NCBI GenBank assembly: GCA_903821715.1
Contig: CAIJMB010000131.1
Span: 1-12,482 of the forward strand
Source: an uncultured Flavobacteriales bacterium
GTDB taxonomy: Bacteria; Bacteroidota; Bacteroidia; Flavobacteriales; Schleiferiaceae
Direction of reading: 5' to 3'
Length of the DNA stretch: 12,482 nt
The first letter of the stretch is position 1. Each line of letters starts with the position of its first letter. The position numbers were made by a program, and so were the translations under genes. The notes beneath the pieces were generated by a model, which searched no databases, was not told the origin of the DNA, and saw only the letters and a list, made by a program, of their open reading frames with translations. Shown here in pieces: positions 1-5,531 of this stretch.

Positions 1-329
1 ACTTCGCGGGCGGGGTAGCCGGGGGTCCCTATGGCGGCGGTTCGGGCAGCCACGAGGTTCCAGCTGTCGGCATTGCCGCCGAGCCCGTGAATGAAGTGCA
101 CGATGCGGTCTCCGTTTGTGGCCGTTTTGTTGGACCACCGAAGCGATCCGGTGGGCGGAACAAAGTCCGCGCGGACCGCCGGAGCCGCTTCAATGGCCGG
201 AAGCGAGGCGGGATTGCTGCAGGGCTGCGCGGCCGCGGACCACGACAGCAGCAGCGTGAGACTGAGGATGAGCCCTACCACGAGGGCGATGGGCGCCGGA
301 GAGTCGGCGCGATGGCTAGAACTAGGCAT
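1..329 (-). CDS. Secreted alpha/beta-hydrolase-like protein (N-terminal part, truncated by window edge)
   Basis: The reading frame opens at an ATG at 329-327 and stays open for 109 codons to the window edge, so the C-terminal part is missing. The N-terminus (MPSSSHRADSPAPIALVVG...) is followed by a hydrophobic run rich in Leu/Ile/Val at about residues 14-30 and a small-residue AAAQ stretch at about 33-36, which fits a Sec signal peptide, perhaps preceded by extra residues. Around residues 78-90 the sequence HFIHGLGGNADSW appears. The HG followed by Gly-rich residues is the oxyanion-hole region seen after strand beta-3 in alpha/beta hydrolases and lipase/esterase-like proteins. The catalytic Ser, Asp and His would lie beyond the window, so activity and substrate cannot be assigned. 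It starts 12 bp after the stop of the upstream cargo gene on the same strand and is probably co-transcribed with it. Fold assignment rests on one motif and is moderately sure; the gene itself is likely real. Confidence 0.72.
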   Translation of the reverse strand, partial: MPSSSHRADSPAPIALVVGLILSLTLLLSWSAAAQPCSNPASLPAIEAAPAVRADFVPPTGSLRWSNKTATNGDRIVHFIHGLGGNADSWNLVAARTAAIGTPGYPARE

Positions 330-341
330 GGTAAAGGGGTG

Positions 342-1184
342 TTAGTGTTGAATAAAAGCTACCGAGTAGGTTTGATTACCTATCTGAATTTGAATAATAT
401 ATCGGCCATAGTTGAGGCCAACGGGATTCCACCGAAGCGGCAAGGCTCCCTGGGGCGGCTGGGATTCGGTCAGACGTCCTTGGGCGTCGACGCAGCGCAC
501 GGCCGAGGGCCAGATCCCGTCGTGTCCGACGAGTTCGAGCACGAGTTCTTGGCGTCCTCTTGGGTTCGGTTGCACGGAGAGTGTGGGGCGTGACTCAGCT
601 CCCTTGGGGCCGTAGCCCACCAGCGGACTGCGTTCAGTGAACGACCAGTCGTGCATGCACAGCCCGTTGAGGGTTTGCCGCGGAAAACTTCGTTCCTCAG
701 CTACCACCGACCATTGGTTGCCCGCCGTCGCCCACGTCAGTGCGATGCTGCTGTCGCCCTTGGCGTAGGTCTGCTGGGGGATGGAGGCGCTCCAGGTGAG
801 GGTCCATCCGTGGCCGAGTTCGAGCGGTTGGTCGAGCGGAATCCCTGCGGGCGGCACCGCCGCCCGCAGGGGCGCCTCCCCCGGCTGCGTCGGCGCAGCC
901 GGGGCGGGACCCATCCATGGGTCCCGATCCCCCTTTAACTCCTGAGCCACAGTGACCGAGCGACCCTCGTCGTCAGTCCACCACTGGCGGGCGTGATGGG
1001 TTTCGCGCATGCGAAGCGCCTCAAGGTCCCACGGCAAGAGGTAGGCGGTATCGGCAATGTCGCTGAGGCGGCTGCCGCGAAAGGTGGTTTCGGTCGCGGT
1101 CCAGAAACTGGTCTGGGCCATCGCCGAATAAGAGAGTAGGGTGGCCATAAGGGGCCATGCGGGGAGTAGGACTGTCTGCTTCAT
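342..1184 (-). CDS. Exported protein of unknown function with T9SS type A-like C-terminal sorting domain
   Basis: The preferred start is the ATG at 1184, giving 280 aa; an in-frame ATG at 1238 would add 18 residues but would bury the signal peptide. Residues 1-24 (MKQTVLLPAWPLMATLLSYSAMAQ) form a Sec signal peptide with an AMAQ cleavage region. I recognise no family in the central part. Residues about 85-113 form an Ala/Pro/Gly-rich stretch encoded by three perfect DNA palindromes (described separately). The last 80 residues have the layout of a T9SS type A sorting domain: a QPNP motif at about 204-207 (usually YPNP), a DAQGRL motif near 233-238 (the DxxGr.. signature), then LNYGRY at about 257-262 followed by alternating hydrophobic strands to the C-terminus. 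Such domains direct outer-membrane translocation through PorU/Sov-type machinery and are removed or anchored afterwards. It is upstream of, and probably in an operon with, a second exported protein. The gene call is firm, the sorting domain likely, the function unknown. Confidence 0.8.
   Translation of the reverse strand: MKQTVLLPAWPLMATLLSYSAMAQTSFWTATETTFRGSRLSDIADTAYLLPWDLEALRMRETHHARQWWTDDEGRSVTVAQELKGDRDPWMGPAPAAPTQPGEAPLRAAVPPAGIPLDQPLELGHGWTLTWSASIPQQTYAKGDSSIALTWATAGNQWSVVAEERSFPRQTLNGLCMHDWSFTERSPLVGYGPKGAESRPTLSVQPNPRGRQELVLELVGHDGIWPSAVRCVDAQGRLTESQPPQGALPLRWNPVGLNYGRYIIQIQIGNQTYSVAFIQH
843..926. repeat. Three consecutive perfect palindromes (hairpin cluster) inside a coding sequence
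   Basis: Three inverted repeats lie side by side. The first has a 13-bp perfect stem, 843-855 with 859-871, and a 3-nt loop (ACC). The second has an 11-bp perfect stem, 879-889 with 894-904, and a 4-nt loop (TCGG). The third abuts the second: a 10-bp perfect stem, 905-914 with 917-926, around CC. By my count only 13 of the 84 bases are A or T. The block is 28 codons long and in frame with the cargo gene on the minus strand, where it encodes an Ala/Pro/Gly-rich segment. The stems are too exact to be a plain result of GC content. It may be an inserted palindromic element tolerated in frame, or a structured mRNA segment. Neither is proven. Confidence 0.85.
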
Positions 1185-1188
1185 GGGC

Positions 1189-1196
1189 CAAAGCTG
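1189..1196 (-). promoter_or_regulatory. Possible -7 promoter element of the T9SS cargo gene
   Basis: On the minus strand the sequence reads CAGCTTTG, one mismatch from the Bacteroidota -7 consensus TAnnTTTG, and ends 4 nt before the chosen ATG at 1184. No convincing -33 TTTG is seen at 17-23 bp upstream. It is listed because sufS, lepA and parB show similar boxes at similar distances. It also supports 1184 over 1238 as the start. Weak on its own. Confidence 0.3.
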
Positions 1197-1240
1197 CCAC
1201 GACCCGACGAGGCCTAATCGTGTGCAAACGAAAGCCAACA

Positions 1241-1464
1241 GCTGTGTGCTACTAGCTGCTGGCTACTAGCTTTCAGTTTCTAGCTATTGGCTCCTAGCTA
1301 ATGGTTTCTTGTTTCTCTCGCCCAGCAACCAGCCCCCAGCAACCAGCCCCCGGCAACCAGCCTCTAGCAACCAGCAACCAGCCGCCAGCAACCAGCCTCC
1401 GGCAACTAGCCCCCAGCAACTAGCCCCCAGCAACGAGCAGCTAGTAACTGGCTACCAGCCGCCC
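1241..1464 (+). repeat. Array of 32 in-register degenerate heptamer repeats
   Basis: The gene-free stretch 1185-1527 is mostly a 224-bp run that divides exactly into 32 consecutive 7-mers with no indel. Of these, 31 begin with G; most follow G-Y-N-N-Y-Y-R. A possible 33rd unit (GCCAACA) precedes it at 1234-1240. The left third (about 1248-1317) is T-rich with units such as GCTACTA and GTTTCTA. The right two thirds (about 1318-1464) are C/A-rich: GCAACCA occurs exactly six times (1325, 1339, 1353, 1367, 1374, 1388), often alternating with GCCCCCA-type units to give a 14-bp higher period. A 7-bp period is not compatible with a conserved coding repeat. It separates the divergent exported-protein operon from the suf operon. 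Function is unknown; the remaining 1465-1527 holds only the sufS leader and its candidate promoter. Confidence 0.95.
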
Positions 1465-1515
1465 CGAACCAAGCGCCATCCCCGCGGTTAAACCTAAGGT
1501 TCCGCATTTATTCCC

Positions 1516-1523
1516 GACCTTTG
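1516..1523 (+). promoter_or_regulatory. Possible -7 promoter element of the suf operon
   Basis: GACCTTTG, one mismatch from TAnnTTTG, ends 4 nt before the sufS ATG at 1528. If used, transcription would begin almost at the start codon. No clear -33 element is seen. There is no purine-rich Shine-Dalgarno sequence before this ATG, which fits Bacteroidota. Confidence 0.35.
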
Positions 1524-1527
1524 TACC

Positions 1528-2742
1528 ATGATTGATTTTGCTGCGCTCCGCAAGGAATTTCCCATCCTCGACCAAGAGGTGCACGGCAAGCCGCTGGTGT
1601 ATTTGGATAATGCGGCTACGACGCAGAAGCCGCAGGCGGTGATCGATGCGATCGTGCACTACTACGGGCGCATCAACAGCAATGTCCATCGCGGGGTGCA
1701 TACGCTGAGCCAGCGTGCGACGGATGCCTTTGAGGCGACGCGCGGCAAGCTGCAGCGCTTGGTGAACGCCGAGTTTGAGCACGAAATCATCTACACGACG
1801 GGCACGACGGGTTCGATCAATTTGGTGGCGCACGGGTTCCGCAGCCTGCTGTCGCCGGGCGACGAGGTTGTGGTAAGTCAATTGGAGCACCACAGCAACT
1901 TGGTTCCGTGGCAGATGCTGGCCCAGCACACGGGGGCGACGCTGCGCTACATTCCGATTTTGGCCGACGGAAGCCTGGATCTTGACGAGGCCCAGCGCTT
2001 GATTAACCCCAAGACGAAGTTGCTGGCGTTCAACCATATATCCAATGCGCTCGGAACCGTAAACCCCGTTGTGAAGTTGACCGAATGGGCGCACGCCGTC
2101 GGGGCATGCGTGGTCGTCGACGGCGCCCAAGGACTGCCCCACCGCCCCGTGGATGTGCAGGCGATGGGGGTGGATTTTTATGCGGGTTCCGCCCATAAAA
2201 TGTACGGCCCGACGGGCACCGGCATGCTTTACGGACGCACCGAGTGGCTCGAAAAGCTGCCTCCGTACCAGGGTGGAGGCGAGATGATTTCGACCGTAAC
2301 CATGGCGCAGAGCACCTACGCGGGGCTGCCGTTCAAGTTTGAGGCCGGAACCCCCAACATCGAGGCCGTGGTCGGCTGGGGCGCCGCGCTTGACTGGATG
2401 AATGCCATCGGAATGGACTCCCTAATGGCCCACGAGTCCGACCTGATGACCTACGGAACCGAGCGCCTCACCGCCATCGACGGGCTGGTGCTGTTCGGAA
2501 CCGCGCCCGAGAAGTCCGCCGTGCTCAGCTTCGGGTTTGCCGACCTGCACCCCTACGATTTGGGCACGCTGCTCGACCAGCAGGGGATCGCCGTGCGCAC
2601 CGGCCAGCACTGCGCGCAGCCCATCATGGACTACTACAACATCCCGGGAACCGTGCGCGCCAGCTTCGCCGCGTATTCGTCGCGTGAAGACGTGGACCGC
2701 CTGGCTGACGGGGTTGAACGCGCCCTGCGCATGCTTCGCTAA
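1528..2742 (+). CDS. sufS: SufS-type cysteine desulfurase
   Basis: A 404-aa class V aminotransferase-fold enzyme that uses pyridoxal phosphate (PLP) to remove sulfur from L-cysteine, giving alanine and a persulfide for Fe-S cluster assembly in the cytoplasm. The N-terminal VYLDNAATTQKP (24-35) is typical of the family. LEHHSN (119-124) carries the His that stacks on the PLP ring. DGAQ (198-201) binds the cofactor, and the PLP Schiff-base Lys is K224 in GSAHKMYGPTGTG. RTGQHCAQP (357-365) holds the active-site Cys C362 that carries the persulfide. The short RTGQHC loop and the 404-aa length match group II (SufS/CsdA) rather than IscS. The ATG at 1528 aligns with the usual MIDF-type N-terminus. 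It is the first gene of the operon; its sulfur acceptor sufE starts 24 bp after its stop. sufBCD, often adjacent in Bacteroidota, are not seen; opposite-strand exported proteins lie upstream instead. Confidence 0.97.
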   Translation: MIDFAALRKEFPILDQEVHGKPLVYLDNAATTQKPQAVIDAIVHYYGRINSNVHRGVHTLSQRATDAFEATRGKLQRLVNAEFEHEIIYTTGTTGSINLVAHGFRSLLSPGDEVVVSQLEHHSNLVPWQMLAQHTGATLRYIPILADGSLDLDEAQRLINPKTKLLAFNHISNALGTVNPVVKLTEWAHAVGACVVVDGAQGLPHRPVDVQAMGVDFYAGSAHKMYGPTGTGMLYGRTEWLEKLPPYQGGGEMISTVTMAQSTYAGLPFKFEAGTPNIEAVVGWGAALDWMNAIGMDSLMAHESDLMTYGTERLTAIDGLVLFGTAPEKSAVLSFGFADLHPYDLGTLLDQQGIAVRTGQHCAQPIMDYYNIPGTVRASFAAYSSREDVDRLADGVERALRMLR

Positions 2743-2766
2743 AACGTTGAAATTCCGCACGAGATT

Positions 2767-3198
2767 ATGAGCACCCTCGAAACCCTCAAGGCCCGCGAGG
2801 CCGAAGTCGTCGACGAGTTCGAATTCTTTGACGAGTGGATGGACCGCTACGAGCACATTATCGCTCAGGGCAAATCGCTTCCAGCCGCCGACGCGGCTAT
2901 CAAGACCGACGACAACCTCATTCGCGGATGCCAGTCCAAGGTCTGGATTACGGCTGAAAAGCGCGATGGATTGGTCTACTTTACCGCGGATTCCGACGCA
3001 ATTATAACTCGCGGACTGGTGGCGCTGCTGCTTCGGGTGTGCAACGGACTCGAGCCCGAGGTGTTGGCTAAGGCCGACTTCGAATTTTTAACGGCGATTG
3101 GGCTCACCGAGCACCTGAGCCCTACGCGAGCCAATGGCTTGCAAAGCATGATGAAACAAATGCGCCTGTACGGCGTTGCATTCCAAGCGGTAAATTAA
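2767..3198 (+). CDS. sufE: SufE sulfur-acceptor protein
   Basis: 143 aa, normal for the family. SufE takes the persulfide sulfur from SufS, stimulates its turnover and hands the sulfur to the SufBCD scaffold. The hallmark region DDNLIRGCQSKVW (48-60) contains the sulfur-accepting Cys, C55, on a loop. Upstream residues (about 16-32, DEFEFFDEWMDRYEHII) match the conserved N-terminal helix, and later segments (LLRVCNG..P, about 88-96; FLTAIGLTEHLSPTRANGL, about 107-125) match the C-terminal part of the SufE fold. It lies between sufS and the DUF59 gene, 2 bp before the latter, so it is almost certainly co-translated with them. Confidence 0.96.
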   Translation: MSTLETLKAREAEVVDEFEFFDEWMDRYEHIIAQGKSLPAADAAIKTDDNLIRGCQSKVWITAEKRDGLVYFTADSDAIITRGLVALLLRVCNGLEPEVLAKADFEFLTAIGLTEHLSPTRANGLQSMMKQMRLYGVAFQAVN

Positions 3199-3200
3199 GT

Positions 3201-3527
3201 ATGATGCTGAGCGACGCAGAGATGCAATCTATTGGAGAACAGGCGGTGGACGTGCTGCGCACGATCTACGATCCTGAAATCCCTGTGGACATTTATGAAC
3301 TCGGACTGATCTACGACGTGCAGGTCAGCGACGAGGGTGATATTCACGTACTCATGACCTTGACTTCTCCGAACTGTCCGGTGGCGGAATCGCTACCTGA
3401 GGAGGTGAAAGAGAAGGTGGGAACGCTTCCGGCCGCCCGCCAAGTGGAAGTAGAAATCACGTTTGATCCCCCCTGGACTCGCGACATGATGAGCGACGAG
3501 GCCAAGCTAGAATTAGGAATGCTATGA
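3201..3527 (+). CDS. DUF59/MIP18-family Fe-S assembly protein of the SUF operon
   Basis: 108 aa covering a single DUF59 (MIP18-like) domain. DPEIPVDIYELGLIYDV (24-40) is the classic first motif. MTLTSPNCPVAESLPEEV (52-69) carries the conserved Cys, C59, and DPPWTRDMMSDEAKLELGML (89-108) is the C-terminal signature. Relatives such as SufT, YitW/PaaD-type proteins and eukaryotic MIP18 act in Fe-S cluster maturation or delivery, and in Bacteroidota a protein of this size is usual beside sufE. The exact step is not established from sequence. It starts 2 bp after sufE and overlaps the HMG-CoA synthase start by 4 bp (ATGA at 3524-3527), which suggests translational coupling. The start could also be the second Met codon (3204). 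Confidence 0.93.
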   Translation: MMLSDAEMQSIGEQAVDVLRTIYDPEIPVDIYELGLIYDVQVSDEGDIHVLMTLTSPNCPVAESLPEEVKEKVGTLPAARQVEVEITFDPPWTRDMMSDEAKLELGML

Positions 3528-4942
3528 GTAATTCCGTAGGCATCGACGCGCTGGGATTCGCCCTGCCGCGCTTGGTGCTACCGATGCAGGCCTTCGCCGA
3601 GGGCCGCGGAATGGAGTACGAAAAACTTCGCTTTGGTCTGGGCCTCGAGGCCATGGCCGTGCCCGACACCGACGAAGACTGTGTCACTTTGGCTGCGCAG
3701 GCCGCGTGGAACCTGATTTCGCAGCAGGGCATCAAGCCCCACGAGATTGGCCGCATTTACCTCGGAACCGAGAGTGCCGTCGACGCCGCCAAACCTTCTG
3801 CCACCTACGTGCACGGACTGCTCGAGGAGCGCTTTGCCGCTGAGTTTGGTCCGCGCTCACTGGCCCACTGCGACGCCCTCGACATGACGTTCGCGTGCGC
3901 CGGAGGAGTGGATGCGCTGCTGAATTCCGCCGACTGGGTGCGCGCCGGCCGTGGCCGAAAGGCGCTGGTGATTGCCGCCGACGTGGCCAAGTACGCTCCG
4001 CACAGCCCGGGCGAGTACACCCAGGGCGCCGGAGCCGTGGCACTACTTGTGGCCGAAGATCCGCGCATTCTCGTGCTCGACGATGCGGTGGGCGTGAGCG
4101 TCGAGAGCGCCTCAGACTTTTTTAAGCCGCGCCGCAGCTTTGACAAAGGCGAGCTCGCCGCAGCAGTGGGCGGAACGCTTGAAACAGCCGCTGACCACCC
4201 GTTTTGGGCCACTCCCGATTCGGTCATTGAGCAATTTTTGGAGTTCCCGGTCTTTGACGGACCCTACTCAAATGACTGCTATGTGGCCCGTGTGCGCGAG
4301 GCATTAGGCCGATACGAGGCCGAGGCCGGCCTTCGCGCCATGAACGATTGGTTTGGCATGTGCTTTCACCTGCCCTACGCCTTTCAGGGTCGCCGCATGT
4401 GGCCCGATATCGCCCTCGACCTCTATGCGGAGCAAGGGCTTCTGGCCCAGGTAGAATCTGAAGCTGGCGTGACCGAGGCCGAGGCCGGAGGCCGTAAAGC
4501 CCTCGCCAAGGCGTGGAGCAAGTCCGCCGCCTACAAGGCCTATGTGGCCGAAAAAATTGGCCCAGGCGAAGCCGCCTCGATGCGCGTCGGAAACATGTAC
4601 ACCGCATCCATCTTCATGGGGCTTGTGAGCGCCTTGGTCGGCTATGCTGACCGCCGCGATCTCGGTGGGAAGCGCCTCGGATTTTTGAGCTACGGTTCCG
4701 GATCTAAGTCCAAAGTGTTTAGTGGCGTCCTTCGGGCCAATTTTACCGCCCAACTTCGCGGTTTGGACCTTGAAGGCGCTTTGGTGAACCGCCGCGGCAT
4801 AAGTTTCGCGGCGTACGAAGCGCTGCACGCCCGAACCGCTCAAGGTCCGTTGGCGCCTGCTTCAGAAGGAGCCGTGCTCGACCGCATCGAAACCGAGGGC
4901 AACCTCCTCGGATACCGCCGCTACCGTTGGGTTCAGAACTAA
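3524..4942 (+). CDS. mvaS: Hydroxymethylglutaryl-CoA synthase
   Basis: 472 aa, a thiolase-fold enzyme that condenses acetyl-CoA with acetoacetyl-CoA to HMG-CoA, the entry step to the mevalonate route for isoprenoids. All catalytic elements are visible: Glu E83 in GTES (general base), Cys C125 in DMTFACAGG (acyl-enzyme nucleophile) and His H282 in FHLPYAFQGRRM. The family signatures RFGLGLE (36-42), GNMYTASIFMGL (356-367) and YGSGSKSKVFSG (390-401) are present. It is longer than Gram-positive MvaS proteins of about 390 aa and closer in size to the longer bacterial/eukaryote-like forms. Polyketide-associated HMG-CoA synthases share the fold, but no acyl carrier or polyketide gene is nearby. It overlaps the DUF59 stop by ATGA and precedes DUF2480 by 9 bp, so it is embedded in the SUF operon. 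No other mevalonate gene is in the window. The gene symbol is by function, not by close homology. Confidence 0.93.
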   Translation: MSNSVGIDALGFALPRLVLPMQAFAEGRGMEYEKLRFGLGLEAMAVPDTDEDCVTLAAQAAWNLISQQGIKPHEIGRIYLGTESAVDAAKPSATYVHGLLEERFAAEFGPRSLAHCDALDMTFACAGGVDALLNSADWVRAGRGRKALVIAADVAKYAPHSPGEYTQGAGAVALLVAEDPRILVLDDAVGVSVESASDFFKPRRSFDKGELAAAVGGTLETAADHPFWATPDSVIEQFLEFPVFDGPYSNDCYVARVREALGRYEAEAGLRAMNDWFGMCFHLPYAFQGRRMWPDIALDLYAEQGLLAQVESEAGVTEAEAGGRKALAKAWSKSAAYKAYVAEKIGPGEAASMRVGNMYTASIFMGLVSALVGYADRRDLGGKRLGFLSYGSGSKSKVFSGVLRANFTAQLRGLDLEGALVNRRGISFAAYEALHARTAQGPLAPASEGAVLDRIETEGNLLGYRRYRWVQN

Positions 4943-4951
4943 TTTTGTGCT

Positions 4952-5464
4952 GTGAACGAAGCGCCCATCACCAACCGCGTCGCCCAAAGTGCACTGGTCA
5001 CCTTTGACCTTGAGGACTTTTGGCCCAAAGGGGGCGTTCGACATTTTTCGTTGACCGACTTGGCGCCTGAAGGCATCGTTCGCGAGGCCTTCGTTCGTGA
5101 ATACGTGCGGAATTTAGAAAAGCATACGTACGACCGCGCCGTGGTCTGTCTTGAGGGTGCCCAGGACGTGATTGTTCCGCAGTGGTTGGGGCCAATGCTT
5201 TCCAGCGCGCTAGCGTCGCACGCTGAATTTGTGGGCTTCGGAACCGCATCCGAAGTGATCTCGGCCTACTACGCTCAGGCCCTCGCGACCCATGACTGGT
5301 CGGCCTACCGCAACGCCAAAGTCCTTCTCAAGGGCTGCGGGACGCACCCCGTTCCCGACACCGCTTACGCAGCGGCCGCACAGCACCTCACTAAGGTGGT
5401 TGACAAGCTCATGTACGGCGAGGCGTGCAGTTACGTACCGATCTTCAAGGCTGCTGGTTCCTAG
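4952..5464 (+). CDS. DUF2480 family protein
   Basis: 170 aa starting at a GTG, with no nearby in-frame ATG; the start is supported by the immediate NRVAQSALVTFDLEDFWP motif (8-25), which matches the N-terminus of DUF2480 proteins as I know them. Other matching parts are DVIVPQW (near 72-78), VLLKGCGTHPVPDTAY (about 124-139) and the C-terminal MYGEACSYVPIFK (about 154-166). No signal peptide or membrane segment is visible, so it is probably cytoplasmic. The family has no assigned biochemical role that I know of. In Bacteroidota it is commonly found next to suf genes, and here it is the last gene of sufS-sufE-DUF59-HMG-CoA synthase, which suggests a link to Fe-S metabolism by association only. 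The last codons and the TAG stop lie inside a heptamer-repeat element. Confidence 0.9.
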   Translation: MNEAPITNRVAQSALVTFDLEDFWPKGGVRHFSLTDLAPEGIVREAFVREYVRNLEKHTYDRAVVCLEGAQDVIVPQWLGPMLSSALASHAEFVGFGTASEVISAYYAQALATHDWSAYRNAKVLLKGCGTHPVPDTAYAAAAQHLTKVVDKLMYGEACSYVPIFKAAGS

Positions 5465-5523
5465 TTTCTAGTGACCGACGAGCCGAACAATGGACTAGAA
5501 ACAAGAAACGAGTTACGACTAGC
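5450..5523. repeat. Second heptamer-repeat element with inverted symmetry
   Basis: Four direct 7-mers (5450-5477, including GCTGCTG, GTTCCTA, GTTTCTA) are followed after 4 nt by six consecutive 7-mers in the opposite orientation (5482-5523), which on the minus strand include GTAACTC, GTTTCTT and GTTTCTA. The two halves pair: 5461-5472 is complementary to 5494-5505 at 11 of 12 positions with a 21-nt loop. There is no T-tract, so it is not a standard terminator. The minus strand of 5497-5509 is the 13-mer GTTTCTTGTTTCT, also present at 1304-1316 in the large array, showing that the two loci belong to one repeat family. It fills the intergenic space between DUF2480 and DUF3050 and runs into the end of the former. 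Confidence 0.8.
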
Positions 5524-5531
5524 TAAAAGAA

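Noticed and set aside
87..593. 168-codon plus-strand ORF at the left end
   Set aside because: It crosses two minus-strand genes that have signal peptides and recognisable domains; its own translation is Arg/Gly-rich with no family look. It is an antisense shadow.
1241..1464. CRISPR array
   Set aside because: The units are 7 bp and contiguous, with no 20-40 bp repeats separated by unique spacers, and there are no cas genes.
1309..1491. 60-codon ORF rich in Pro/Ser/Asn/Gln over the heptamer array
   Set aside because: It is the translation of 7-bp repeats read in shifting frames; the DNA period, not the protein, is conserved.
1441..2196. 251-codon minus-strand ORF
   Set aside because: Antisense to sufS, whose catalytic motifs are all on the plus strand; no family match for the antisense product.
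4316..4494. Repeated GAGGCCGAGGCCGG in HMG-CoA synthase
   Set aside because: Two copies encode Glu-Ala-Glu-Ala-Gly with the preferred codons; likely chance from codon bias.
5461..5505. Rho-independent terminator after DUF2480
   Set aside because: The stem is A/T-rich and has no following T-tract on either strand, so it does not meet the terminator pattern; it is kept as a repeat element.
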